Source: Eremophila alpestris peregrina
Taxonomy: Eukaryota; Chordata; Aves; Passeriformes; Alaudidae
Direction: 5' to 3'
Assembly (NCBI GenBank): GCA_009792885.1
Contig: WMCF01000156.1
Location: forward strand, 364,857 to 428,856
Length of the DNA: 64,000 nt
Below are positions 11,655-24,715 of the stretch, one piece after another (position 1 is the first letter of the stretch; every line of letters begins with the position of its first letter). The position numbers were made by a program, and so were the translations under genes. The notes below the pieces were generated by a model that saw nothing but the letters and a program-made list of their open reading frames with translations, made no database searches and had not been told where the DNA came from.

Positions 11655-14190
11655 TGACTTAAATAGGACTTAATGATAACACAGAAATTTGCATCTTCTT
11701 TCTGCAATAGGCAATATACTTCCTAATTTCTAAAAACCAGAATTCTCTCCAGATCCACAGTAGACATTTGTTTCATTAGATTTACTACCTTTTGAAAAAC
11801 AAAATAAATTGCTGTGAGAATAACATTTATGGGCACAGTTTGATAACAGACTTTGATTTCTTAAGTACACCACAATAAAGTGTTGAAGATATACTACAGT
11901 GGTTTTTTTTTCCATTAGAGATTGCCTATTATACCATTTTCAGACTGAAAATTATTTAAGTCTGTTGAACATTCTGCCTTGAATAATTTATTTACTGTGG
12001 AATTGTAAATTGCAATATTCTGTCAAATTTCAGGCTATCCAGTGAAAATAATCCAATTTATTAAGCACTGATATTATTGGTTACATGGGATTCCCCAGGA
12101 ACTCTTAGACAGCACTGAAGGAACTTTACTGTAGAATGAAAAAGGAAAAGACTAAAGTGGGCAAAAAGTCAGGAAATGAACAAGTCTGAGAGGTTTCTAA
12201 TTGAGACAATGAAATCACATTCCAAAACCAAAAAAACTGTGCATATTTACCATTTGATTGGTTGTAATGTGTCAGAGATTTTGATTGCAGTCTAAAACAA
12301 CTGTCATTTAATTGACTATTATATTTACATAGCAGCAAGTGACAGCAGTGGTTAGCTCTCTCCCAAAAATCAGTGTACAATTTGCATGAGCTAATAAAAA
12401 AATTGTATTCCAAAAGGAGAATGTGTGATTGCTTTTTCAAGTCAGAAATGTGTTGTAAAATAACTGTAATCTCTCTTTCTTGTTTCAGTCTTTGTGAAAC
12501 CAGGAAAAATAAAGCTTGGGTGCTTTCCAATCCAACATGGAAAGCATTGCTTCATTAAGGTTAGTTCCATTCGACTTTATGGAGGAAAGTTTTCTGAGCA
12601 AGGCAGATAAGATTTGGCCAACGAAAGAACAATTGTGCATCCTTTGGCTAAATAAACTCACAGACTGTGTCCCATAGCAGCCCCAAGCTGGATTCCTGCT
12701 GCCCCATATGGGCTGTTCAGTAACATGCAGGGACACTCTTCTGGCATTACCCATCCCACAGGGAACAAGGAAGTGAAAACCTTGTTCTCACAAGAGATAA
12801 ACCCCCTGTTTGACACACAGTTCAACAGCTGTGAAGTCAGTATAGTAATGGATATTTGTTTGATTAAATAGACACATTGCAGGCAAGATTTTTCATTCTG
12901 TGCTTTCTAGAATGTGATTAGCCACGATCTTTCACGATCCTATACTTGGTTCTATTTCTTCTGTTTGAGAGGTGTCTGCCATGCCCTAATTATCCTTTTT
13001 AACTGGTCCAGTGCAGAGTAACCATCTCCAAATCCAGTGGGTTGCAGTAGTGCAGAGAGCAGAAGGGAGCAGTTCCCAGTTCCTGCCCTGATACACACAG
13101 ATTTCATACCAAGAGGATCAGTTACTTCTGTAAATGCTGGACTAGTGTTCTTTAAATGGCTCTCTATTAATGCTGCTTTATTTTATTTATTAAGCAATTT
13201 AGTTTTAAATGGAAGACAATAGATTTACATCAGACAGAGTCAGAGATTCCTCACTAATTGCAAAGTAGATTACTCTGTCTGTGAAATTATGTGTGCCTTC
13301 TGCCTTTCCAGAAGAAAAGATTGGAAAAGTAAAACTGCTGCACATTACAGCAAGATATCCCTGTTATTCTGATGGTTACAAGTGCAACCAGCTTCATCTT
13401 ATTCCAGAACCTAATTACCACTTGATTTTGAGTACTCTAGCCACACCTTTTCTTTTCCTTCCGAGGAAAAATGAGTTCCAACACTAAATAGCCTCATAGT
13501 TGTCTTTCTTCTTTCAGATCTGAAAGGAGGGAAGACTTCCCTTATTCAAGCCAGCAAAATGATTCAAGATACAAGCAAATCTGACCTGGATGGATACCAG
13601 TTAGTAAAAACTGGATTTATGGCTGTTTCCCAGTTTTCCAGCCACTAGAGGGCAAGGTTTTTCTGTGTCTTTTTTCCGTGGGAGAAAGTATTTGACTCCA
13701 AGCAGGGAGATGTTACTTCCTTTTAATCATCTATGGCCTTGAACGTGCCAGTCAATGAGGTATGTTTGGACTGGAAGCCTTTCACCACCGTGGAACAACA
13801 TTAAAGGAACAAATTAATTTTTGAGATGCCTACAAGTGGATTATGAGAGGATTTTCTTAAGTTGGCAGTCATAATAAACATCAGCCTACATTAATTAAAT
13901 CCCTCACTAACTTAAAGTATGCAACCTGCACCTTTTGGTAAGTTGTGTTATTAAGTTCCTTAATTTGGAATAAGGTTTGAATAAAGATGGCAGGTCCTTC
14001 AAACCTCTGGAATCTGAAAGGCAATGTTTATTCTCAGATCAAAACAGGTCAACTTCCATTATTTCATAAAGAGGTGTATCAAACCTTCTCTTTGCTTTTC
14101 TTCTGCTTGTTTTTCCTTTATTTTTCTCTGGACATGCATTTCCTCTTCCAAAGATACATAACCATAAGTTTTTCAGTTTAATCCCTTATT

Positions 14191-14218
14191 TTTGTTTGTT
14201 TGTTTGTTTGTTTGTTTT
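14191..14218 (+). repeat. (TTTG)n microsatellite
   Basis: About six consecutive TTTG units give a likely length-polymorphic tetranucleotide microsatellite. Confidence 0.9.
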
Positions 14219-17200
14219 CTTTTGGTATTCTACTGCTGTGATTTTTAACACATTCTGATTTCTTGTGTGTTTTTTTGTGGAAAAAAATATTTCAAAAATT
14301 CCTCCAGAGATTTTAATTGATCTTCCTCCTTGGTGCTTTTAGAGGGTGGATTTGAAAAAGTTCAGTTCTGAATCAATGCAGAAAAATTATTTGAAGGGAG
14401 CATTTTCATTTGCATAGATCCTCAAAATCACTGTGTGGTCCTCAAGAAAGTCCATCAGATACAAGAAACAAAAATACAGCATGAATTTACTCGAAGCAGA
14501 TCAAGTTGTACTGTAGGAAAAGCTGTGTCTGTAAGGACTGGACAATAAAGGCCACAAGAATGTCTCAGTTTCTTTTATCTAAGCGTATTATCTTCCCTGA
14601 CATATCTTCTTTAACAGATAAGATGGGAAAAAGGACTGAAACCCTTCTGTACAGCTGAAATTCTACCCTGGAGAGGTGTTCAAGCTGTGAGTGCAGTAAT
14701 ATATCTGCAGTCAGAGATTGTGACTCTCAGTAGCCCCGTCAAGGCAGCAGAGCTTTACAGTGCCAGGGAGGAAACCTCTCAGAGTGGGAAGGGAGATAAA
14801 ACATTTACAGCTGCCTCTCCATTTGGAATATATTGCCTACTACCATCCTGGGCAGTCTTCTGTCAGAAGTGTGGTTCCCCAGCTGAAGAGGAATTTTAAA
14901 TGCCGTTTTCAAATAAACATAATTTGAAGTATTTCCAAATCAAAATGTAATAACACTTGCTGAGCAAAATTTCATTGTTCTATATTGAAAATATGAGCAA
15001 TGGGGGACCAAATTACAGGAAAGGTCTATCATTGCTTTGTTTTGTATTCCCCTCTAACATTGTAAGTTGTATAAAGACTCAGGAGAGAAACTGCAAACTC
15101 TCCATTGAATGCATTACTAATACCAGTCTAAGAGTGCAGCTTTCTATAAAAGTCAATATAATGAAATATAGTATAATAGGGTCTTTTAAGCCACCAATAG
15201 AACAAGGACAGATTATTTTCCTTCAGCTGAGGCTACTGAAGTCACTGGTGCCTTGCAATGAAGGCACCCTGTCCCCTGCCCCATCAGGGCATCACATAGC
15301 TCAGGAATGATAGTGACAGTATCAAATGGCACAAAATTATTTGCGATGTCTTTAGAAGGTGGGTGAACGAGTTGAGAAGTTTTCACTATTGTCACTCCAG
15401 CTCTGTGCATTCCAAAATGCATAAAATCCTGCATGTGCATGACATGAACTTTATACAAATACAGGGATTTCATTGTTGCACTGTTTAGAAGGCAATGTGA
15501 AATGGAGGAGGGAAAACCTGCACAGCTGGGCTCTGACGTTTTTAAGCACTTCTGTTCACCAGTCTCAACTGCTTTCAGGGCATTGTTAAGTTTATTCCTC
15601 CCCGTGTTAGAAACAGACATGAATTGTTTGTAAGAAAAAATGATCATTTTTGCTCATATAAAATGTGGGGTTTAGAAATTATACATTTTAAATCTGCAGT
15701 AACTTTGGTGGCATTGCAGATATTTCAGTATAATAAAAAATGTATAGGGAATAATATTTATTACAACTAAATACTTTCTAGTGTATGAAGCAGTCTGAAA
15801 ATTCACCATCTTTCAGTGTGTAGTTAATATATTCTACATGAAGAAGCAGATTAATTGTGTGTCTAGTAAAAGTAACAAGTGCAATTGCATGGGTTTGCTC
15901 ATGGCATTTTGATTTACAGTTTGAGTCACTTAAGGACAAAGTTACGACTGTTTTCTTTTCAAATAAAAAGGAAGCGCTGTGATGGGTTGTTTAATTCACA
16001 TCTTCTAATTATTGCAATTTTTTCCTGTGTTTACAGAACCTTATGTATTTGTGGCTTTTTCTTCCTAAAAGTCTTTTTAAAGATGCTTCTGCTTCTCCCA
16101 GTGACGGAAAAATTAAAGATTCAAAATATAGCATCTTGAAAAAACAAGGCCTTACCTAAAACCTTCAATTTCTTTCCAAGGAGTTGGTCTTTGATTTTTT
16201 AAGATAAAGGGTAATGACCTTCAGTCAATTTCTCCCTATTTGTCAACTTTCTCTCAGTGTTTTGTGTGGTGTTTTGTATGTGTTTTGGTGAGCTTTTCAC
16301 ATATTCACACACAAGACTGAAGTGATGTGAACTGGAAAACACATAATAAATTAACTTTCTCTAAGGACACATTTCTAAGAATTACTTTAAATCCTTAGCT
16401 ATAAGTTATGGGTATGCAGTTGCTTTATCTCACCAGAAATTCCAAAATTCTGCTCGTTTCTTAGGCCAGCTGTGTGAAACCAAATTCTCATGGGCAACTG
16501 GAAAGGCATGACTTATATTCTGAACAGGGTAAAAGAAAAGCAAGAAGGAATTCCAGATACTTTCAGCAAATCTACAACTCATTGTGATCCTTTGTAAAGC
16601 AAACTTCAAATCCAAAATTTTGAAAGTGTACTTACTGCTCTAAACAGTGTCCAACAACATTTTTTCCAACAAAATATTCAAAGCCAATGGCAACAAAATT
16701 CCAGCAGGGAAGTGGTTGGTGTTGTTATAACAAAAAACGTCATGGACACATTTTGCAAGCTTTGTATTATCTGGCTTTGATCTCATTACCAATTTCTAAT
16801 TTCAGTCCAGCTAGTGCTGATGTGCCACCCCAAGATGCATGGCAGCTGTGTCACTGGTACAGCTGCCTGATTACTCTTCATCTCAGTGGTAGCTGCTCTC
16901 CTAATGAGCCAGGATAAAATCATTAGGACGTGATTGTGTGCAGGTTTTACAGATAGGTCTCCTCTCTGCAACAAGGCAACCCTGAGAGACAGTAATATTT
17001 CTGAGGCAAGACACTCCTCCCTTCTTGTTTAATGAACTATAGATTTTTGATCTGGGGGTTTTGGTGATGGGCAGCATGAATGCACGAGAGGTTAATCTGG
17101 AGACATCTGTATGTTATGCATTGCACAGACAAACCCAGCTCTCAGTCACCCCAGAAGTTCTGTGTTGCTGTTTCCTGTGGTAATTTTCAATCCCAACTCC

Positions 17201-20200
17201 AAATGCATATTTGCTTTCCAAGGATGGGCTGTGTTTTCTACTAACCATTCATGGAAGCAAAAACATGTCAACCCAGGACTTGAGTTACACAACAAGACTG
17301 GAAGAAAATCTACTTCCAGTTCATAAAGTCATTCAAAAATTTTTGCAGCAGCAGATTTTCCGTCTCCTAAAGATGAAATGCAGCTATATTATGGATATTC
17401 AAAAACCAGCTAATGTCTCAGAAAGAGTAAGGAAATTAAAGATAGCAATTGCTTAAAAGAATTGAAATATTGTTAATATACTACATTCACTATTAAACAC
17501 AGCCTGTCTAACACTCATTTTGTAATAGTATCTATGAAAATAGGAAAAACCCCATATAAACCAGGTAAGATATGTCCCAAAATGTATTGAGGAAGACTCT
17601 GCAATCTCCAAGAAAATAACAACACTGTTTAGAAGTACCTGTTCTGCTTTCCACTCCTTTCAGGGTTTCATAAGAGCAGTCTGCTGGACTCCACTTTCAC
17701 CATGCTGCTACCAAGATGCCAAGCTTTTAGCAGTCACTGCACTGCATCTCCTTCATCCCACTGTACCTCAGCTTTGCCTGCTTAAGATCATGACCCTGTC
17801 ATGAACAGACATCCAGCAAAACAGAAATTGGTGAGCTGGAAAAGAACAAAGTTGAAAAACCTATCAATTATCAGCTGTACAACAATATTTTCCCAATTGT
17901 CCCTGTCATTTTTCACCATCTCTTGATGAGAACAGTACCAAGAGCAAATAGCTGATGATATTGCAAAGATCTGAGCAAAGATATTCTCATACAAGTTTGA
18001 GTCAGCTCACTGTGGTTTATTCTCCAGATATTAATGCATCCCCCTAAAATGAAGACATTTATGGGGAGCATATTTTGTGCAATGTTTTTATGTCAGTTCA
18101 AAAGACCAGGATTTAACTCCAGCATTCCACCAGATGAACTCCCTTTTCTGACACACCAAAAGGAGAGTTTTTGCCTAACAGGGGAGATAGGACAGCTGTG
18201 TGTGCTTTGTCTGATGCTCTGTATCTACCACTTTTTCATCTACAATTATGGTCTGGAGGGAGAAAGAGACAATCAGCCATACACTAAACCCTAGTGAGGA
18301 CTGAGGGGTTTGGGTTCACATTATTCCCATTTGGAGTTTTCAAAGGCAAACCATGGCAAACTGTGTAATTTCAAGGAAACCTCTTAAAACAGCAGTATGA
18401 AAGGTATAGAAATGTGCATAGTTGACACTATTTCATGTTGTAGATATTCACATGCTCATTCTGGTACATCCCAGATGAAAGAGCTCAAGTTACCCTGAGC
18501 CCTTGTCATGATTTTCAGAGATGCTCAGCTCTTGTTTTTATGGGAAAGGATAAATCCCTTCTCTCACATCATAAAGCCCATTTTAACTTCCCCAATCATT
18601 ACAAAACAAGTGCTGCTTGTTTCCTCCCCATCCTGTCTCTCTCCTCTCTCACCTCACCTAAACTGATGTCTTTTTTCCTAGATATTTATGATGATAATGG
18701 CGTCTGTGCTGTTCAATGAATTTCTTCTGTGTTTGCACCCCTCCCTCCCACCAGCTGATGTTACACTGCAAAGCACTGCCCCACAGAAGGGAAAAGCTTT
18801 GGTCAGGCCCTGGTGCTGCTTATTCACAAGGGTTCCATGAAATCTTCATCTTAGTGCCCTAATATCAACTCAAAGGGATGAGATGCTCTTGTTTTCCCCC
18901 CTGCCTTTAGAAAATAAGATAATTTGATATGTCAGACAAGAGATGCTGCTACAATAAAAGGACCAGGGAAGAAGAAATGATTTTTAAACACTGGGCTGGA
19001 AGGAGAATTGACTTTTGCACTGGTTTCAGTAGGAAGTTTTTTATGTGTCCTTCAACAATTCTCAAACTATGGCACATTTCCCCTTCTGTATAAAATAAGG
19101 ATTACACTTTCTTACATCTTTGACTGTAAGAATGGAGGCCTTGTCTCAGAATGAGCTCTGCACATTCTGAGCTTTGTTCAAGACTGACACCTGCCCCACA
19201 CAATGCTCAGGAGGCACAGGGCAGCTTGGAGAGCACCCCATTGGTGAGTTCAGAACCTGATACCCCCACAAAAATTGTCAGTCCCTTACAGTGAACCTTT
19301 AGATCAGACTGAAAGAGCAGATGTCATAAAAGTATTTATGCCTTGTCTGGTCATTCTGCTAATATCTGTCTTTCAAAAGTCAGCTGAAGAGATACATATT
19401 TTAATATTCCTCCATATGCTCTTCATATTCCTGGAGCTACATAATTTCTAAGACCACTCATGTATCACTGATGTTATAGGAAAATATGATCAGAATCCAT
19501 GAAGACAATGCACAATAATAAAGTTATTTGTTTTCTGGTTTCATTCCTGGAGGATTTAGCCTTTATGTAGGTAATTGGTGACATTTTCAACAGTCTCCAA
19601 TCTCCTCTAATGTTAGACATTATAAATTGCACACTGAAAGCTATTGATTACTGATTTTCTTTCTGCAGCTGAAAATGTAGAATGTCTTCAAGGAACTAAC
19701 CCTGACTCCTCAGCCTTCTGTTTCTATATCATATCTGGGCTACATAAACTGACATCACCCATCCTGTCAAACATCCTCCATAAAATGTCAGGAGTTACTA
19801 CAGACCTGTGTAAATGCACTTTAACAAACCTGATCACCTTAAGGACAGGATGGGAGGGTGTGAAACTTAGCTGGAAGTTGGAAAGGTAGCTTCTAACTTT
19901 CCATCAAAGATGGAAATGAGCAAAAGGAAGTTAAAGCAAATAAAATGTAATTTGAGGGAGATTTCAGCCAAATATGGGGAAGAAATTAAAAGTAAGTGGA
20001 TAAAAAACAGAACAAAGCATTATGTTTGGTAACACCTTTGCCTGTTTACATAACTAAAAGATAATTTCCTAGAAAACTTTAGATTGAATTTCTCTAGGGT
20101 GCCTTCCAAGGTGAGTTTGTGGTTGTGGAAGACTTACACTGCAATATTCACTTCCTCCCTCTGCCTTAAAAAAATAGAACTTTTCTTCTTAAGGAATCAA

Positions 20201-20539
20201 AGTTTTCAAAGAGACCTAGTGAAGTCTTATGCCCCAAACAAAATATAAAACATCTCTATCTGCACCTGTGTCAGGGAGCTAAAAAGTCTCTCAAAATTCA
20301 TTACAGGTTCAGATTCAAGGCATATTTTTGTTCTGAAATTGGCATATTTTACTTCACAATGGTTTTGTTGCATGTTTAGTCAACTGTAAATTTGTTCTTA
20401 AATTTCATGCAAATGAACCTTACTGAATAATCAATGTTCATGCTGGGTAAGATGGAGATGGACACATGTGCTTGGATTAAGTCTCAGAAGAATTATGTCT
20501 AGTCATTGAAATACATTTCAAACAATATATAACTATATT

Positions 20540-20603
20540 CAAATTATATAAAAACTATATCCAAATTATATAGATTTCAAATATATAATATCCAAATTAT
20601 ATA
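20540..20603 (+). repeat. AT-rich imperfect tandem array with three CAAATTATATA copies
   Basis: CAAATTATATA occurs at 20540-20550, 20562-20572 and 20593-20603, with A/T spacers of 11 and 20 bases. The surrounding bases from about 20525 to 20612 are nearly all A and T. This looks like a decayed AT-rich minisatellite. Confidence 0.8.
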
Positions 20604-20960
20604 TAATTTTTATTCAGACAGTGCATACACAGGCTTGCAACCATCAAATTGATAGAATAAGTTTTATTTAAATAGAATTTTTGAAACATTTACCCCCTTT
20701 TGAGTTTATAGCAGTCGTTTATTGCTTTTTTGTCTTCTACAAGTTGGAGTTGTGCCACTCCCCAGAATAATAGATCCCTCTGAAAGGATTTACCAGAAAA
20801 GTCATAACACAAAACCTTTAGAGACCCTTAATTCCATCTAGGTGAATGTTTCCAGCTTCCAAACTGCAAAGTCAGTTTTAAAGAAGCAGCTTCCTTCTGA
20901 GTACTTCCTACATGGGATTTAAGTTATAGCTGGACTTCTGGTGTTCCCAGAAAGGTACAA

Positions 20961-20982
20961 ACATTAGACCAACATTAGACCA
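20961..20982 (+). repeat. 11-bp perfect tandem duplication
   Basis: ACATTAGACCA is repeated exactly twice head to tail, followed by ACAG. It is consistent with a recent slippage or duplication event. Confidence 0.85.
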
Positions 20983-21175
20983 ACAGAAAATAGAAGAAAA
21001 ATAGAACCAGCATTAAACGGAGTAAAGAAAAACAAATCAATAACATTTATTACACAAAATTCTTCTAAATTCTTCTGTGACTCTTCATCTGGGGCATACG
21101 GGCAGGGCAATTATTGGCAAAAGCACTGAGTGGGGAAAAAAACTCTGAAATGGTCTGGTTTAATATAAAATGTGT

Positions 21176-21204
21176 AAAAGTCCTTGTTGTGAGCAAGGAC
21201 TTTT
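21176..21204. repeat. Perfect 11-bp hairpin followed by a T run
   Basis: AAAAGTCCTTG at 21176-21186 pairs exactly with CAAGGACTTTT at 21194-21204 across a 7-base loop. T residues then continue to 21206. The shape resembles a stem-loop plus T-tract terminator, but this is vertebrate DNA and no transcript is known here, so I record only the structure. Confidence 0.85.
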
Positions 21205-21910
21205 TTGGTTACAAAAGAAATTATGCTTTGCTTTTGCAATCTAGCAGAATCTTGAATAACAGAGATATAATTATTATTTAAGAGTTTTAACTGGTGCTAA
21301 GTAATTGCATTTTATTCCTCATTTAAAACTCATTTGAAATAAATCTCTTTGTTCCACAGCCCATCTCCCATATTTTTTTAAAGAAATTATGTTGAAAGAG
21401 ATTATATTACAATTGTCTTTGAGATTAAATGAGAATGGAATATATTCAGTTTTGTCTCCATGGTAGAGCACAAACACTTGACTGAAGGGATATTGGGGCA
21501 AATTTGGAAGTCAGGAAAGCTGTGTATAGGAATTGCTCCAGGGACTTCAGAATCCATTGACTGGATATTAACTCAGAATCTCAAAAAGCTGATATGTTTT
21601 CCCTGAAAATTTCTGAAGGATTGAACATCATCCTCAACCCAGGAGCAGAGTTTGGACCTAGACAAAACGTAGTGACCCACCACTGATTCTTTGGTGTTTC
21701 AGTTGGGACAATTCATAATTTATTTCTTTTTATCCAGCCCACAAAACTAGTTCATTCCAGCACTTGGTTATACCAGTACTCTGTTTTAACAGCTTCATTT
21801 GAAAATGTATTTTTTCTGCTCAACTTGAGTGGGAGCTGGAACTTAAAACCTTTGCCATTTTGCGACTTTCACAAACTGACAATTTTTTTGCTACTCCACG
21901 CTGCCAAGAT

Positions 21911-21936
21911 TTTTTGTTTGTTTGTTTGTTTTTTTT
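21911..21936 (+). repeat. Second (TTTG)n microsatellite
   Basis: About four TTTG units lie between T runs, similar in type to the tract at 14191. Confidence 0.85.
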
Positions 21937-22659
21937 GCCAGGCAAAGTATTCTAACTTTTCATGACAGCCAAGACAGCCAGATCTGGTGAATCAACAAGA
22001 AGGTTAAAGCAAAAAGCAATGCCTGGTAACACCTTCTTTGAGTGAATAAGTCATACAAAGTGTTCTCAATCTGAGCCCCTGGCTGGGAGCTGTGAAACCA
22101 GATTAGGTTCCACACGTGCCTGCAGGTATTAAACCCACACTCCTTTCCCCAGCCTTTGATTCTCCTTGGCTTCTGCTGCAGCAGTGGTGAAAGAGTGGAT
22201 GATGTTACAGTTCCATATCATTTATGTCAGCTAAGACAGACATTTATATTTTAAGGGCTTTATGGTTATCACAGTACTAAAAAAGGCCAATTTTTTCTAT
22301 TTCATAGATGTTTTTACCACAGCAAAGCTTTTGCATAGGGTTTTTTTTGTCTTTCTGCAATCAGAATCGTTTTTTCAAGCGTCAGCAGCACCCAAGATGT
22401 GCCACAAGGAACCCAGGCCAGTGGCTACAATATCAAGGGCGTGGCACCTCTGCCACCAGCAGTGACCCTCCAAATCAGGGACCACTTCAACAAAGTTTAG
22501 CTGAGCAATAAGTAGGAACCATGATCTAAAGAGCTGAAGTGTAATTATCCTACCAGTAAGAATATCATTTTGCCACATGTGGGAAAAATAGGCCTCTGTG
22601 AGTAGATCACAATAAATCTCTTGGGAAAACTTTAAAAATTAAAATAAATCAAGGTGGAG

Positions 22660-22803
22660 GGTACAGCACAAGCCTGACAAAGGTCAAGCAGTGTTTGGAC
22701 AATGCTGTCAGGCACAGGGTGTGATTCTTGGGGTGTTCTGTGTGAGGCCAGGATGATCCTGATGGGTCCCTTCCAACTCAGCATATTCTGTGGTGCTGTG
22801 ATA
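22660..22803 (+). mobile_element. CR1 LINE, 5'-truncated 3' end
   Basis: This is the 3' tail of a chicken-repeat-1 type non-LTR retrotransposon in plus orientation. Recognisable features in order are the AAGGTCAAGCAGTGTTTGGA segment, the TCAGGCACAGGGTGTGATTC segment, GATGATCCTGATGGGTCCCT followed by TTCCAAC, and a degenerate ATTCTGTGGT/GCTGTGAT terminal repeat. CR1 elements end in short 8-bp-type repeats and lack a poly(A) tail, which fits. Only the last 140 or so bases remain. Compared with the form I remember, a few bases are missing before GATGATCC. It has no coding capacity. The 5' boundary is approximate because the start is diverged. Confidence 0.88.
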
Positions 22804-24715
22804 GATTGGTTTTTTGTTTGATTCCAAGTGGAAATGGATGTCTTTCTCCAGAGAGCAGAAAATGCATGCTTTCCAACAACCTTCTTATTGAACCAAAAGC
22901 AGATCTTATCACTGGGGTGATGCTAAAGCGTGGAGAGGGAGGAATAATGACTGTAATTTGTCCAGGTGCTAACACACTGGGACTGGAAGTCACTTGCTGC
23001 AGAGTGCAGGGCAATAAATTACTAACAGCCTATGGATGTTGAGATATCCAATCCATTGGTACATTTGCAGAACCTTCTTAGATCTCTACAATGACTTAAT
23101 GCACTATTTGCCAGCAATACAGAAATAGAAATGTTGAATTCACTGGAGCTGTTATCTGTTACACTGATGTATTTGCATTCAGTGTATGCCTACGGGTAAC
23201 CAGAGTGGAGGGCTGAATGTTAAATAATCAGATTATAAGATAACATCAATTTGAAGACTTTAATCTAGACTTTCACTGTTCTGAACTTCAAAAGAACCAA
23301 AGCAGCATCTTAGTATGGCTGTCTCTAACAGCCAAATGTGAATCCCCTGGAAAGTTGTGTGAAGCTTGTCCTTCACTTTAGTTACACTACCCTTACTGAC
23401 TTTATTATGGCCTTCATTAACATATTACTCTTTGTGTCCACCTTATTGAAGATATTATGTAGAGAATCTAATAATTCAGTTTCTTAGAAGAGAATCCAAG
23501 CATTGAAATGATATCTGAGGAAACTCTTGTTGCGAGGTCAGTAAGGAAGATTTGTTTACATTGACTACTCCCTCCCCTGAAAGAACACAGGAAAAAAACT
23601 ACCGTGGTGCACAGGATTCTCTTGCAGACTTGAAAATTGCTCGTTTGTGTGATCAGGCCCTAATGACAGCTTAGCATAGTGAAGAATGAAATGTTTACCA
23701 ATGCACAAAGCAGGAATCTGAATACTCTGCCAGGTGTATTCTTTCACAACACAGCGATGAATGGGAAGCACAAAGGTCCCCCAAATTCTTGTCATGTTGT
23801 TAGATAGTGTTGTATGTATTTACTAGGGACAGAGTGATCTGTACCCAAGTAAACAATTAGTAAGTATTAACAAGTATTGTTTTTGTCAAAGATCTGGATG
23901 CTGCTCGTCTTGTTGGACTGTATGGGAAAGGAACCAGTATAACCACATTAGGTAAAGTAGTTTAAAAGATCAGACTCGTTAGATGTCATGTGCCACTAGG
24001 CATGAAATAGTTATAGAAGAAAAGATAAAATGTCTGCATGTTTCCTCCCAACCTGGCCATGGGAATCTGGGCATCTCTCCCTTTATACAAGGCAGCAAAA
24101 AAAAGTAGGAAAAGCTTTATCCTCCCTGTTTATACAGTGTGCAACATATTTCTGCCTTACAGGTCTATTTCACCAGAGAAAATGTATTCTATTTAACATG
24201 ACACCCAGAAGCCAGGGAAATGCTGAAATGTCAAAACCCCATCTATGACTGGTGTGTCAGAAGTTTATCTCACATTATAAAGTTGTTCCACAGCCATATG
24301 GCTCCCCTGGGAAAAAGTAATTTACCCTCTACACTGGATCACAATTGCTTGAATATGTTTACAGTGACTAATCAGTGGCGAAGCAAATGCTAAGCTGTAG
24401 TTTCACCCTCCTTACTGTGGCTGCGACATGATTTAAAGTGTGATTGTTTTCATCTTGACACTTCGTCTATGGGCACAGATTACTCCGGGTGGGGCAATCA
24501 GGGCTGTGTTTCTTCATGCGGGAGCTGCAAACAAAGCCAGAAAAGCCCTCCTGTGTCCTGGGGTTCTGGCTCAGGATCTCAGGCTTGCCTTAGGATTTAG
24601 CTTTTCTATTTTTCAGATCCTGTACTGCTTTGGTGTATAACTCTTAAACTCCAAAGCCTGTCAGCTGCCGTTCTCCCATTTCACTCAGACAACAATTCCT
24701 CTCCAGGCCTGAAAC
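22804..24715. other. Unique sequence, no gene recognised
   Basis: A 78-codon open frame runs from the CR1 tail to 23042, but its upstream boundary codon is TTG, it has no recognised domain, and CR1-proximal frames are commonly fortuitous. Around 23885-23955 an open stretch ends in a donor-like TTAG/GTAAAG, but its acceptor is weak. Nothing else is identifiable. Confidence 0.6.

Larger units (their letters stand above)
10140..22659. other. Gene-free unique sequence between the gap and the first CR1
   Basis: No gene is recognised. The longest gap-free frames are about 144 codons or less and resemble nothing known. The stretch contains a 17-bp tandem repeat (11621-11654), TTTG microsatellites (14191-14218 and 21911-21936), an AT-rich array (20540-20603), an 11-bp tandem duplication (20961-20982) and a hairpin (21176-21204). 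Several strong splice-acceptor look-alikes occur, with AG ending at 10791, 12488, 13517 and 18681. Two of them precede open frames and are discussed as findings. Confidence 0.65.

Noticed and set aside
12470..12513. Strong acceptor (AG at 12488) followed by AATAAA at 12508
   Set aside because: The implied terminal exon would be unrealistically short, and no coding frame or transcript is evident.
17211..17456. 81-codon plus frame with a helical-looking C-terminal half
   Set aside because: Looks somewhat protein-like, but there are no splice borders and no family recognised, and the length is common by chance.
22806..23042. 78-codon frame directly after the CR1 tail
   Set aside because: Its upstream boundary codon is TTG, and it lies beyond the element's known 3' end. 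No CR1 or other protein motif is visible.
23885..23957. Open stretch ending in TTAG/GTAAAG, considered as an exon
   Set aside because: The upstream AG has a poor context (GTCAAAG) and the stretch is only about 20 codons.
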